From Eretmocerus hayati (lineage: Eukaryota; Arthropoda; Insecta; Hymenoptera; Aphelinidae), in NCBI GenBank assembly GCA_029851415.1, contig CM056741.1, positions 84,892,282 to 84,956,281 on the forward strand: a stretch of 64,000 nucleotides of DNA, given 5' to 3'. Positions 1 to 11,664 of the stretch are shown here, piece by piece; within the stretch, counting starts at the first letter, position 1; the number at the start of each line of letters is the position of its first letter. Both the position numbers and the translations under genes were made by a program. The notes under the pieces are model-generated. The model saw only the letters and a list, made by a program, of their open reading frames with translations. It ran no database searches and had not been told where the DNA came from.

Positions 1-484
1 AATTTAAGGTTTTTCAAAGACAAACAAGATGTAATCAGTTGCATGAGTGGACTTGGTTTGATTTTGATATAGTGGCCTTCCGAAAATCACCCAAAAATTG
101 GCCCGTCTAGCGTGCACAGGGTTGGCTCAGGGGAACATGCGCTGACTTTGAGCTGCTGAATCTTAGGTCCTCTTTGATGAGCTCTGGCTTTTAAAAACGC
201 GAATTAGAAGTGTTTCAAACGGAGGAGGTAAAAAAAACCGCTTTGGGAAAGCTGCGGTGATCGGTATACCAAAGTGAATCTGGTGAGAAATACCCAATTT
301 CAAATGGTCATAGTCCCAATCCAAAGGGATCTATCACCGGTTTCAAGTACGGAAAATGTTTCTCTTCCTAAGACGAATGGAAGTACCTAGATTGCATTGG
401 AAAGTTCTCTATTCTAGTTGAATGATCGGACCGTGAGGTCATGACGCCATATGGCATCATACCGGTACTCTAAGGGTTAATTGA
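1..484. other. Unassigned DNA left of the first LTR fragment
   Basis: I see no open frame of useful length, no repeat shared with the rest of the window and no RNA gene in this stretch. It stops at the TG that opens the BEL-type LTR fragment. It could be host DNA or an unrecognised old repeat. Confidence 0.4.
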
Positions 485-652
485 TGCCTGCTGATTGGCA
501 CATTTAAAATTCCTAGAAATTTGGCAAGATTGCTCTCCCTCAGCCCCTCTCGGCCTCGACGGCGATCTCGCTTCGGCAAACCGGCAGTTGACCACCGACC
601 GCAGAGCAGGCTAATTATTGTGAGCCTAGCTCACCCTCGCGATTTTCAAGTG
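485..652 (+). repeat. First 168 bp of a BEL/Pao LTR
   Basis: This segment aligns without gaps to the start of the intact 3' LTR at 11665-11832, with only a few substitutions. It opens with the same TGCCTGCTGATTGGCACAT and loses similarity abruptly after TTTTCAAGTG. The rest of the LTR is found at 8048-8273, so the two pieces look like one 5' LTR split by 7.4 kb of foreign DNA. The methionine frame that overlaps it is a chance reading of LTR sequence and recurs in the 3' LTR. Confidence 0.85.
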
Positions 653-1574
653 CCAACTCCGATTAGTGGATCAAAGAGGAAGGAGGCTAGATTGATTTTT
701 TGCGTGCTAGACTCGCAATTCATCCGAAGATTTTTTATCCTTAAACTCGTATAAATTTTTTCATCGACTAAAAGTGACAGAGCTGTGATTTCTATCACCA
801 TGACAAGTTGTCTATGCAATGTTTTTTTATCGATTCATGAATTTTGATGTAAGGATCAGAGTGGAAGGAGAAGAAATGGCATTTCTTCTTATGCTCGGCT
901 CGTTTCTCGGCTCGCGTTTTTATCCTCACTTGGATTTAAATTTTTCTTCAACTCCAAGTAATGAAGATGTGATTTCCATCATCATCAGGAGCTATCCACA
1001 TAATAATTCGCGATTGAATAACGAATCTCGAATCGTGGATCGAAGTGGAAGGGGACAAACAGAATTTCCACATTCTCAATCCAACCGAAGATTTTCATCC
1101 TGACACTAGTATGAATTTTCTCATCCACTTCAAATGCTGAAACTGTGATCTTTATGACCGCAGGAAACCGTCTATGCAATAATCTTCAATCGAATCATGA
1201 ATCCCTATTTGTGAATCAGAGTGGAAGGAGACAAAATGGAATTTTTCTCACGCCTGGCTCGTTCCCCACCCAATGTTTTCATCTTGACTTGGGTGTAAGT
1301 TTTTTTCACCAACCACGAGCGATCAAAATGTGATTTCGCTGAACGTGAGAAGCCACTCACCCGATTATTTCCAATCGAATCATGAATTCTGATTCGAGGA
1401 ACAGAGTGGAAGGAGACAGAATCAAATTTTTCCGCGTGTTTGACCCACAATCCAACCGATGATTTTTGTCCTGACACTAGTATGAATATTCTCATCAACT
1501 GCAACTGATGAAACTGTGAACTCTATGACTGTGAGAAGCATTTCATGCACATCCCCAATCGAATCATGAATCAT
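653..1574 (-). repeat. Left arm of a foldback-like inverted repeat array
   Basis: This is about five units of a ~185-bp degenerate repeat, and as a block it is the reverse complement of about 4005-5118. Long stretches match closely: the reverse-strand reading of the right arm at 4663-4935 and the forward reading here at 819-1080 give nearly the same peptide. The arm lacks one unit present on the right side (around 4500-4690), so the arms differ in copy number. Its outer edge coincides exactly with the break in the BEL LTR at 652/653. Overlapping reading frames are by-products of the repeat, not genes. Confidence 0.8.
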
Positions 1575-1576
1575 GG

Positions 1577-1741
1577 ACCATCAGAGAGCTCCATTCCTTG
1601 CGAGGTGGTGAGTTGATAGAATTCTGCGGTTCGCGGCCGTGAAGGATCTGATCATGAGCTTATAGAACTCTAACGTGACGGCCCCGAACCGCAGAATTCT
1701 ATAAACTCACCGCCTCGCAAGGAATGGAGCTCTCTGATGGT
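1577..1741. repeat. 57-bp-arm hairpin at the foldback centre
   Basis: The arms 1577-1633 and 1685-1741 are near-perfect reverse complements with only about two mismatches. They flank a ~50-bp loop whose edges (GGCCGT and ACGGCC) extend the stem. It sits where the minus-oriented array ends and before the plus-oriented array begins, so it marks the symmetry centre of the structure. It may be a small MITE or part of the element core. Confidence 0.85.
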
Positions 1742-2109
1742 TCCGGAGTCGTGGATATTCCATATGAGCTCCTGAAACTCGCCGCGGCGCACTTCAGAAG
1801 CGTAGTATTCCATGGCATCGCAACATCTTAGAAGACTGAGCTTTCATAGAGGAGTCAAGCTCGTGAATTCAGTGCTGAGACGCCGAATTGTAGTCAGTGT
1901 GCGTTGCACCCTGTCTCACGGAGCTCAAACGCTCACAATGTCAGAGAGGTCTTCCGCATTTGACACTGGTTTGGCAATTTGGCATGGAATTCCTGCCAAA
2001 ACCGATCGAGCTAGATATTAACCCGCGTGGATACCACCAAGTAACGTCTCCTCTGGGTTCTCTTCCAGCGCTCAGTGGGGAATAATTGAATGCTTAGATT
2101 CAGGGCCGG
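1742..2109. other. Non-repeated spacer between the inverted arrays
   Basis: This is the only part of 653-5960, apart from two hairpins, that does not resemble the 185-bp unit. It holds an ORF of 69 codons (1812-2021, +), basic at its N-terminus, with no domain I recognise. If the structure is a foldback transposon, this would be its residual core. Coding potential is weak. Confidence 0.4.
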
Positions 2110-5100
2110 ATCTCTCTCATAATTCGATCGAAGTATTGAATGGACAGCTTCTTATGATCATGAGAATCACATCTTCATCACTGACAAACTAGGTCCGAGA
2201 AACGAGTCAGTCAAGCACGCGAAAAATTTCCATTCCGTCTCCTTTCCTCTTTTATCCACAAATCGAAATTCATGATTCCATTAAAAATCATCACATGGCC
2301 TATGTTTCATGATCATAGAGATCACAGCTTCATCACTTTGAAATAAAAAGATTAATACCCAAGACAAGATGAGAATGAAAGTCGATCATGCGAAGAAATC
2401 TTAAGCTGTCTATTTGGATCTCGATCCATAAATCGAGATTCATAACAGAATTTGAGACTCTGGCATGAATGGCTCCGTATGCTTATAGGGATCACATCTC
2501 CACCGCTCTTAGTTGACGAAAAATCCCATACTTGAGTCAGGATAAAAACTTGGGCCGGGAAATAGTTCTATTTGGTCTCCTTCCACTTCGATCCACGAAT
2601 CAGAAATATTCGCAGGACGGCTTATGGAGGTTGGAGGATAGTATATCATGTGACGAGTGCGCAGCACGAGTCGCAAACGACATTTTCTAGCTGTGCTACG
2701 TCGGAAGCGCGACTTTAGACGAGTCCTCGCGTAGCGAGGACGAGTCGAAAATCGCGCTTCCGACGTAGACAGCAAGGAAACCAATTTTTATCTCGTTCAC
2801 TTGATGGGTGTCCATTCTTGAGCTGGGATAAAGAACTTGGTCCGATAAACGAGTTGAGCATGCGAAACAAAATTCCATCTTGTCCCGTCTCACTTTGTTC
2901 CACATATCGATATTCAGAATTCCATTGAAAATTAATGCAGGTATGGCTTGGTATGACCAGGGATCAGATATTTTCTGCTTTTAGCTGATCATAAAATATA
3001 CCCCCGGGACAGGATGAAAAAGTTGCACCGAGAACCGAGTTCAAAATGCGAAAAAATGCCATTCCGTCCCCGCGCACTTCAATCTACGGTTCGAATTCAT
3101 ATAGATTGGAATTTTTGCATGGATGATTTCTTATGTCATAGGAATCACATATTCATCGGTCTCAGTTCATGGAAACAACTTATACCCGAGTCAGTAGGAA
3201 TGGTCCGAGAAACGAGTCGGGCGCGCGAAAAAATGTCATTTTGTCTCCTTCCACTTTGTTCCACAAATCGAGATACAGGATTCAATTGGAAATTATTGCA
3301 CGGGTGGCTTGGTATATACATGGGGGTCACATTTCTATCGCATTCAGTTGATCAGAGAATATACACCCGAGACAGAATGAAAACTTGACCGAAAAACGAG
3401 TTCAGAACGCGAAGAAATGTAGTTTCGTCTCCTCGCATTTTGATCCACGGATCCAAATTCATAATTGGAATTTTTGCGTGGATGGCTTTTCATGTTCATA
3501 GGAATTACATATTCATAGCTCTTAGTTCATGGACCCAAGTCAGGATGAAAATATGGTCCGAGAAACGAGTCGAGCGCGCGAAAAAATTTTATTTGGTCTC
3601 CTTCTACCGTGTTCCAAAAATCGAGATTCAGGATTCGATTGGGAATTATCGCACGGATGGCTTTTCAAATTCATGGAAATCACATGTCCATCGCTCGAGT
3701 TGATCAAAAGGAAAACCTCCGAGACAGGATGAAAACTCGGACCGAGAAACGAGTTCAAAATGCGGAGAAATGCCATTTCGTCGGCTCGTATTTTGATCCA
3801 CGGGACCAACTTGATAATTAGATTGGAAATTATTACAGGGCTGGCTTCTCATGTTCACGAAAATGACATTTTCATCGCTCTTAGTTGATGAAAAAAAATT
3901 CCACATAAGCCACGATGAAAATATGGGGTGAGGAACATGCGGTGAGGAACAAGTTGGGCGGGCGAAAAAATTTCATCCTATCTCCTTTTACTCTGATTTA
4001 CAAATCATAATTCATGATTATATTGGGGATGTGCATGAAATGCTTCTCACAGTCATAGAGTTCACAGTTTCATCACTTGCAGTTGATGAGAATATTCATA
4101 CTAGTGTCAGGACAAAAATCATCGGTCTGATTGTGGGTCGAACGCGCGGAAAAATTTCGTTCTGTCTCCTTCCACTCTGTTCCTCAAATCAGAATTCATG
4201 ATTCGATTGGAAATAATCGGGTGAATGGCTTCTCACGTTCAGTGAAATCACATTTTGATCGCTCGTGGTTGGTGAAAAAAACTTACACCCGAGTCAAGAT
4301 GAAAACATTGGGTGGGAACGAGCCAGGCGTGAGAAAAATTCCATTTTGTCTCTTTCTACTATGATCTACAAATAGAAATTCATGATTCGATTGGAGATCA
4401 TTGCATGGACGGTTTCTTGCGGTCATAAAGATCACAGTTTCAGCAATTGAAGTTGATGAGAAAATTCATACTAGTGTCAGGATGAAAATCTTCGGTTGAA
4501 TTGTAGGTCGAGCACGCGAAAAATTCCATTCTGTCTCCTCCTACTATGATCCACAAATCAAAATTCATGGTTCTGTTCGAATTGATCGCATCCATGGCTT
4601 CTTATATTCAATAAAATCACGTTTTCAATGCTTTCATTCGATGAGAAAAATTCATACACGAGTCAGAATGGAAACTTGGGCCGAAAAACGAGTCGAGAAT
4701 GTGGAAATTCTGTTTGTCCCCTTCCACTTCGATCCACGATTCGAGATTCGTTATTCAATCGCGAATTATTATGTGAATAGCTCCTGATGATGATGGAAAT
4801 CACATCTTCATTACTTGGAATTGAAGAAGAATTTGAGCCCAAGTGAGGATAGAAACGCGGACCGAGGAACGAGCCGAGCATAAGAAGAAATGCCATTTCT
4901 TCTCCTTCCACTTTGATCCTTAAATCAAAATTCATGAATCAATAAGAAAACATTGCATAGACAACTTCTCATGGTGATAGAAATCACAGCTCTGTCACTC
5001 TTAGTCGATGAAAAAATTCATACGAGTTTAAGGATAAAAAATCTTCGGATGAATTGCGAGTCTAGCACGCAAAGAATCAATCTAGCCTCCTTCCTCTTTG

Positions 5101-5960
5101 ATCCACCAATCGGAGTTGATGATTCGATTGGAAATTATTGAGTCGGCGGTTTTTCATGGCAATAGAGATCACAGTTATCCCACATTCAGTTGATGAAAAC
5201 ACTTATACTAGTTTCAGGTTGGAAATCATCGTTCGAAGTGCGGAGTCGAGCACGCAGAAAAATTTCATTCTGTCTCCTCTCACTTTGATCCACGAATCAG
5301 AATTTTTCGCACGCATAGCTTCTTTTGTTCACTAAAAGCAGTTTCCATCGCTTTCACTTGATCAAAAAATTCTTACACGATTCAGGATTGAAACTTGGAC
5401 CGAGGAACGAGTTGAGCATGCAGAAAATGTGCATTTCGTCTCCTTCTAATTTTATTCACGAAATGTCATGATTCAACTGAAAATTACTACATTTACTGTT
5501 CTCCATGGTCATAGGGGACACAGCTTCATCACTTTCAATTGATAAAGAAATTTATATTCGTGTGAAGACAAGGATCATCGGTCGAAATCGCGAGTCGAGC
5601 ACAAAAAAATCCATTCTGGCTCTTGCCGCTTTGACCACTAACGAAATTTACCGCATGCATGGCTGGTCGAGTTTATACAAATCACGTTCCTATCACTTTT
5701 ACTTGATGGAGAAGTTCATACCTCGAACAAGATCAAAACTCGGGCCGAGATGAAGATAGTCGCTCATGCGATGAATTACCATTTTGACTTCTTCTACTCT
5801 GATCCACAAATCGACATTCATGATTCAATCTAAGATTGTTTCATCGGTGACTACTTATGTTCTTAGGAAACACATAATTATCACTCTCATTCCATGAAAA
5901 ATTAAATTTTGATTCGGGACGGAAAAACTTGAGCCGAGAAACAAGTCGAGTATGCAAAAA
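2110..5960 (+). repeat. Array of ~185-bp degenerate repeats (about 20 units)
   Basis: A recurring motif similar to GAGAAACGAGTCGAGCACGCG appears about every 185 bp, for example near 2842, 3025, 3210, 3392, 3559, 3742, 4311, 4500, 4685, 4865, 5245, 5400 and 5935. Each unit also carries a CATGATTCGATTGGAA-like segment and a run resembling TTCATACYCGAGTCAGGATG. The unit orientation is opposite to that in 653-1574. Divergence between units is considerable, so the array is old or expanded in steps. The short frames inside it are not genes. Confidence 0.85.
2696..2768. repeat. Short hairpin, 35-bp arms
   Basis: Arms 2696-2730 and 2734-2768 are reverse complements with a few mismatches and only a 3-bp loop. 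Both arms end in CTACGTCGGAAGCGCG or its complement. The hairpin interrupts the 185-bp array and looks like an independently inserted miniature inverted-repeat element. Confidence 0.75.
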
Positions 5961-6107
5961 AGCCGTATCCTGGACACAGTCTTCCGGGATATCGAGAGGG
6001 TACTTCTACAAACCAAACCGATTGAGCACAATGTTCTCGGTATTGTGCGAGACGATCATCTGCCTCCTGCTATGCGCGAGTCCACGGCTGCCAAGTGTTG
6101 GTATGAC
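5943..6107 (+). other. Exon-like open stretch, function unknown
   Basis: Reading from the AAAAAG at 5957 there are about 50 sense codons before a TAA, with an ordinary protein-like composition (for example RDIERVLLQTKPIEHNVLG). A GTGAGT donor-like site follows at 6118. It begins just where the satellite array stops. I do not recognise the peptide, and it could be a stray exon or a fragment of a mobile-element gene. Confidence 0.2.
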
Positions 6108-8047
6108 TAATTACAACGTGAGTATTATAGACATTGTTTGAGAGAGGAGTGGAAACAGTCATAGAGGGAGATTGCTTTTGAAAAACCCTGAGCTCTGCAC
6201 ATAGCTTACTGTCGCTTTCTTTCCTCCTTTCGTGCGCGGAAAAAGGACAAATCATGACCGTTCATGAATACATGTAGATTATTAATGGCTGTTTTCACGG
6301 CTGATACTCCCTGGAATGGTTTGATTTCTATCGAGTAAAGCGAAAGAATGCAATGCAAGCTCAGGTCTCTCGTGGTCTTGTGGATTTCATCTTTCTATCA
6401 TGAGCTCATCATTTTGCAGTTATGCAAGCTCATACGGGATCACTCCATTCTTCTCGTTCTGGGCAGAAGATGGGATTGAATGCACAGGAAGAAGATACGC
6501 ATTACTCATTGATTCAAAAAAGCGGGGAATCTCCCCAGATAGTCATTCTTTCCCTTCTCTCCGAGAATGCACTACATCGTTAGACGGTACAACACCCGTG
6601 AACAGTCAATCATCTGACACGGTGTCGAAGTCGTCGTTGAGAGGTGGTGCGACTCAAAAGAGTTTCGATATCCCCACATACGATGTCCAGGAGGCGAGTA
6701 GTGGATACGAATTGCTATATTTAGTCCTTCTCCCTTCACGTTTCAATTTCAAACTGTAAATATCTCCACGGTGTTCACACAGAGAATGAAGGTATTGAGT
6801 GTGCAAGTATCCGGTATGGGTGATCCCTAATGTGTCGTCACTTTGAGAAAAAGGTTCCATTTTCTTCCTTGTGTTTTTTTGCTCTCTTCATTGCCTGTGT
6901 CAGGGTGGAAAAATTCTGTGACCAGTGCATATGTGCGATGTAATCGGTGCGAGCGAGAGAGAGAGAAAGAGCTCTCCTACTGTACGCGCGTCGATGCCAA
7001 TAAATATCCAAAATCTGTTCAGCTACCGTCAAATTGGATAATTTTGGCACATTTTCGGTGCTCTTCATTTTGTTCGGCTTGGCATTCCAACATACATTGC
7101 CAGAACCCATTTCTATTAGTGGTCAATCTCAAGCCTCCAGTTTCAGCTTTCGATTGACGTGCTACAAAGTTCAATTTGATGGATCTAACCCGGAGTTATC
7201 AGCAGTTGAAGAAGTGTACCAAAGGTAGACCCCGATGGGGCAATTTTGGTACACTTACAAAATACCTCAATTCCACCCACCACCATGGGAGTGAATCAAT
7301 TTTGATCATTCAGGACTTTTACTTTAAGCTGTTTGAAACATTTTAAAACCTCGTAGACCATCACTTGATCCAGGGTGAGATAAGAAAAAGCATATTCATT
7401 AAAATCCAAAATGCTGTAAATACTCTAATGAAACGATGGTTTCTTCGGTATGGTGATATATGTGATGGAAATGTGTCATTATACACGTTGAGTTCGTTCT
7501 GGAACACTGCTTGCCAGGTACACCAACTGGACCTCTCGCGTATCGCTGCTAAATCAAGCTACTGGATGAAACTTCGATAAACGACTACAATCATACAATC
7601 ATCCACACGGGATCTACGTTGACTCAACACATTGTTTACGTGTGTGCCAGGAAGGGAGGATAGGTTTCAGAGCGATAGAATCATTCACCTTGCCGAATGC
7701 AGCTTTGAAAGTCATTTTTCAGGGGTGTACCAAAGTTGCACTCACAGTTCGAAAGCTACCCAATTTAACGGTATGTATAGTTTTTAAGGGGTCTCTATGA
7801 GCCGTGCGTGCGAGCGAGCGAATGAGAGAAAGAGTGAGAAAAGGGAGAGCTCCAGCTGTATGCGCACCTAACGAGATTCACGCAAAAACTCTTAACCTTG
7901 TATAGTTTACATTACAAGGGGTCACTACGTGCCGTCCAACTTGATCTTTGTGAATCATGACTCATACTTTCCTGATCTCGCGAATATGAGCCATGCGAGA
8001 TCATCAAAGGTCATGTTTTGACGGGCCATAGTGGCCCCTTAACTACT
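6108..8047. other. Mostly unassigned DNA between array and LTR half
   Basis: An ORF of 119 codons at 6400-6759 (+) has no recognisable domain. Two stretches, about 6949-6990 and 7810-7865, share a GTGCGAGCGAG start, a GA-rich middle and an AGAGCTC motif in the same orientation, so they may be a diverged direct repeat. Small palindromes occur, including GGGCCATAGTGGCCC near 8024. I see no convincing gene. Confidence 0.3.
7212..7256. repeat. Perfect 12-bp-stem hairpin
   Basis: AAGTGTACCAAA at 7212-7223 is the exact reverse complement of 7245-7256, with a 21-bp loop. A related GTGTACCAAAG occurs again near 7737. It could be a transposon terminus or a chance stem. Confidence 0.5.
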
Positions 8048-8273
8048 TCCATCGTATTTTCCTCGCGAAATTAATCTCTCCGCGTCGCGATTTCACCCCT
8101 GACTTCCCTCGCACTTTTTTTTCCTATAACCAAATGTAGTGAAACGGAAAGTGAATAAATTCAACCATTTTATTATCACAGAGATCGAGAGTTATGAATT
8201 TACGCTTCCACTGCCCTGGCCTCGAGCGTCCCATCGCGATCTTATAACTAATATTCTGGGCTTCACCCAAACA
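8048..8273 (+). repeat. 3' half of the BEL/Pao 5' LTR
   Basis: It matches 11843-12065 of the 3' LTR almost base for base and ends in the same CTTCACCCAAACA. Upstream of 8048 similarity to the LTR stops. Together with 485-652 it accounts for nearly all of a 401-bp LTR, with only about 10 bp missing. It is followed immediately by a tRNA primer-binding site, which shows that this is the 5' LTR. Confidence 0.9.
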
Positions 8274-8276
8274 TTT

Positions 8277-8292
8277 TGGTAGCAGAGCGTCG
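8277..8292 (+). other. BEL primer-binding site
   Basis: TGGTAGCAGAGCGTCG lies 3 bp inside the 5' LTR end. Its complement ends in CCA, as expected for the 3' end of a tRNA primer. I did not assign the tRNA species. Confidence 0.75.
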
Positions 8293-9439
8293 TTGGGGCC
8301 CTAAGTTCGGTTCTGTGTTTTCTATTAGTGCTATCGCTGGGTTCCGAGTGAATCTCGTCGCGCGAGTGCAAGTGATGTGAGTGCGCGGAGAGAAAGGAGC
8401 TCGCGGCCGTTGGACATTGTGTTCAACGCGAGCTAAATCATCAAAGAGGCAATTTGGGCCTCAAATACTGGCTTGGTGCAGCACCGGAGTCTACGAGGTG
8501 CAGACATCCCCGGCCCCGCAGCAAGCAGCAACACGGCATCGGGACGAGCAGCTGGTGACCATCTTCGAGTCAAGCTGCAGCGGGGTAAGCCGCATGGAAT
8601 TTTTCATGCACGCTTCCGGGTATTATCCCGCGCATCGCGCCATCACTTGCTGCTAGCTGGAGCTACGTCACGTCGACGTCGCTTCCCGCCATCGCTGCCT
8701 TCTCCGCCGACTTGCTTCGTCTTCATCGCCACTGCGGGCCACGCGCTCAGCTGAAAGAGCGCGCACTACAAAGGAGTGGGGATAAGGTGGCTGTCGCGCA
8801 ATGCAGTCATCGCGGAGTAATTGGTGAGCGTATCGTTTCCTTTACTACTATGCATGTATAGTGCGGTCTCGTTCGCACTTATGAATTTCGTTCGCTCAGC
8901 TGTGAGCCAGCTGATGGATATGCGGCGCACGTATTCAGACGGCTCGTAGCATAGCATAACTAATATGATTACACTCCATTGGTAATATCTTGTCGGTGGT
9001 CACGTTCGAGAGTCGAATGGAGTGGAACTCGTGACTCTCTTTTAAGCGTTCAGTATTCGAGTTGAGTGGTATATGTTTGGGGCATTAGGGTCATTCTGTA
9101 ACAGAAGATAGACGCGATCGATCATTTTTTGTAATTTGATGGGGAAGATCGGTCGACCCAACGCTCTAATCTCTCTGCGTCAGTCAAACAGCTGATTCGT
9201 CTCAATTATTCTCCTGTTGGAAGAATTTTCGCATTTTGATTGGGGTTTCAGTCTCGCGCGTGAGTGTGCGTTTCATTTAGTGGGCTTTGTGTTGTTGTGT
9301 GGGTTTTATTTTCAGACTGAGTTTGAAATTTCAATGAGTTCTTGAACATTCGTTCTAACTGATAATCAGTGTAAAAATCATGACTGCTCGACTTCTTTTT
9401 AATCGGCAATTGCAACTTGTGGTTTACATTCGTAATTTT
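8293..9439 (+). other. Untranslated leader of the BEL element
   Basis: This spans the primer-binding site to the first gag-like codons. Frames of about 90 codons at 8381-8754 are GC-rich and low in complexity, with no recognisable domain. I treat the stretch as leader. Confidence 0.5.
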
Positions 9440-9846
9440 GACACAAATATGTGCGTCATCGAAATTGCATTCCTAGACGGGAACCGCCTAAATTTTCTGG
9501 TGAACAAGCTGATTGGGAATACTTCAGGGAGCGTTTTACATCGGTTATTGGGGAAAATGCGGATTTATCATCGTCTGCTAAATTGAACCCTTTGCTCAAT
9601 GCAGTTGAGGGCGACGCAGAAAAAATGATGAAAGGCGTCAAAATGCGTACTACAAGTTCTTCAATTGCTTGGAATAAATTATGTCGACGTTACGATAACT
9701 CTCGGGTGAGATTGAGCACGCACTTGAACGAAATGATAGATTTAGCCCCAATCACCAGAAAAATCTCGTCAAGCTTTGGTTACAATTATGAACCAAGCAG
9801 AAGAATCTATTCAAGGCCTTTGAGATCTAGCGTGTTCCGTGGGTGA
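9440..9846 (+). pseudogene. gag: BEL gag, N-terminal fragment (DUF1759-like)
   Basis: The frame has the opening typical of BEL gag, with EPPKFSGEQADWEYFRERF followed by a helical segment containing KLNPLLNAVEGDA and a second with IAWNKLCRRY. In the family this region forms the capsid-like part of gag. The reading frame is lost near 9780, and the expected continuation lies in another frame before gag resumes at 9884. A shorter overlapping frame from 9380 is not part of gag. The fragment is recognisable but cannot be translated as one protein. Confidence 0.75.
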
Positions 9847-9883
9847 ATGACATTGTTGGCTCGTTCATTTAATTATTCGAGAA

Positions 9884-11275
9884 TTGGATCCGAACACCAG
9901 AGAAAGGTGGACTATCGCGCAAGAAAATGTTGAGGGTTTTCCGACGTGTGCTGCTTTATCTAAGTTTTTGGAAAATCGTATCCAATCATTGAACGCAGCT
10001 GATTCAGGATCTGTAGCGACAAATGAATCGAAGCCTGGTTCGTCGTCTACTGGAAGATACCAAGACAATTCCAGTAGAAGGAATGTAAATTCAAATTTTG
10101 GAAATTCACAAAATAATAAGGGCCAGTCTAGCAGTCCACTTATGTGTATAAATTGTAAAGGCTATCATGCATTGCACAGATGTGGGAAGTTTTCATCGCT
10201 GTCTGTGCACCAAAGATTCGAATTTTGCAAAGCAAATCGTTCATGTATAAATTGTTTGAAGCCTGGTCATTATGCTGATACATGTGGTTCTCGGTGTAAG
10301 TGTAGTAAGTGTAAACGGCCACATCATACAAAACGACATATGGATTTTTCGGGTGCTTCTAAGCCAGAGGATTCTCAAAATCAACAGCAACAAGCTGGAT
10401 GTCATTTAATTCACAGTTTCCCCGCAGTATCAAAGCAAGCGCGTTTAGTAGCAACCGCGCGTGTTTGGTTACAAGGTCCTGACGGACAGAATGTTGAAGC
10501 TCGTGCATTGATTGACCCAGGCTCGGACTGTTCATTTGTAGCAGATAGGGTCGTTCAAGCCTTGAATTTGCCGTCGCGGAAGCTTAGGTTGGGAATCAAT
10601 ACCATTGGAGATCGACGCACAGTCGTTCCGACAAGTGAAGTTTCGCTCACTCTATTGTCCAAAATCGATTCAGATTTTCCGTTCGAGATTGAGGCTCTGG
10701 TTCTTCCGGAACTCACCTCATTTTTGCCTAGATCAACAGCGAAATGTGACGATTGGTCACACTTAGATGGACTAACACTCGCGGATCCGGAATTCTTCAT
10801 TCCTGCTGAAGTTGACTGTTCATTGGGCACTGGAGCGTATAGTGAAATTCTTAGAGAAGGTTTGATAAAGGGCCCATCAAAAACTCCTACCACTCAGAAC
10901 ACAGCATTGGACTGGATTCTCACTGGAGGTACGGAGTCGGGTGTTGAAACTGTAGATCCTCGTGTCGTTTTATCTTTGCATGCGGGCGTTGACATTTCTC
11001 TGTCAAATCAACTAACTAAAGTTCGGGAAATTGAAGAACTCCCAGCTAATCGTCATCTTACAGCTGAGGAGGAGTATTGTGAAAAATTGTTTAGGTCGTC
11101 TGACGAGCGCACGTCTAAAGGACGCTTCGTCGTGCGCCTCCCATCCACACAAAATTTTCATGAAGTTTCGTTTTCTAAATCTAGAGACGTTGCGGTCACA
11201 TGCCTACTACGATCTGAGGAAAAACGAGAACGAGATTCAAAGTTGGATGGAGCATACACCGGATTCATGGAATAG
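9884..11275 (+). pseudogene. gag-pol: BEL gag C-terminus, protease and start of RT
   Basis: The open frame has 463 codons. Residues 1-40 continue gag (LDPNTRE-type start). Residues ~86-150 hold a cysteine/histidine cluster beginning CINCKGYHALHRCGKF and including CINCLKPGHYADTC, the CCHC knuckle that binds genomic RNA. Residues ~185-345 form the BEL aspartic protease (DUF1758-like), with active-site region ALIDPGSDCSF and the family signature ending DWILTGG. The last ~100 residues enter the Pao RT region. The frame closes at a stop just before the next RT block at 11294, so a frameshift or small deletion separates them. It is part of a dead polyprotein. Confidence 0.85.
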
Positions 11276-11293
11276 TACGAGTCACTGGGTGAC

Positions 11294-11632
11294 ATGAGAC
11301 GTACACAGCCACCAGATGGGTCAAAGCCAGCGCCATCTCACCTGCCACATCATCCTGTTTTTCGTGAGGACAGCGACAAAATTCGAGTCGTTCTGAATGC
11401 TTCGCACGAAACAGGTAATGGTGAAAGTTTAAATGATTTTCTATCAGCTGGCCCCAAGCTTGAAAATGATGTAACATTGGTGTTGATTCGTTGGAGATTT
11501 TTCAAATATGAATTTTGTACTGGTATAGTTAGAATGTTCAGACAAATTTTGGTACATCCGGATGATGATAATTGGCAGAGGATTGATATCCCTAGAGCTT
11601 CCGAGGACGAGAGAGCCAAGGCAGAGCAATGA
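11294..11632 (+). pseudogene. pol: Pao-type reverse transcriptase, N-terminal remnant
   Basis: The 112-codon frame contains LPHHPVFREDSDKIRVVLNA, SLNDFLSAGPKL and MFRQILVHPDD, all landmarks of the Pao RT fingers and start of the palm. Motif A in the family reads roughly FCADIEKM. Here the same place reads FCTGIVRM, so the catalytic aspartate is replaced by glycine. After NWQRIDIP similarity ends and about 70 bp of unrelated sequence lead to the 3' LTR. Everything after motif A is absent. Confidence 0.85.
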
Positions 11633-11664
11633 ATTTTTCTCTCCTTAAAATCGTATGATTTTAA

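Noticed and set aside
819..1103. 94-codon + frame with a close partner on the minus strand at 4663-4935
   Set aside because: The similarity is explained by the inverted satellite arms at DNA level; both frames are translations of the same repeat in opposite orientation.
653..5960. Possible CRISPR-like array because of regular repeats
   Set aside because: Units are ~185 bp, degenerate throughout, without short identical repeats and unique spacers, and the DNA is eukaryotic.
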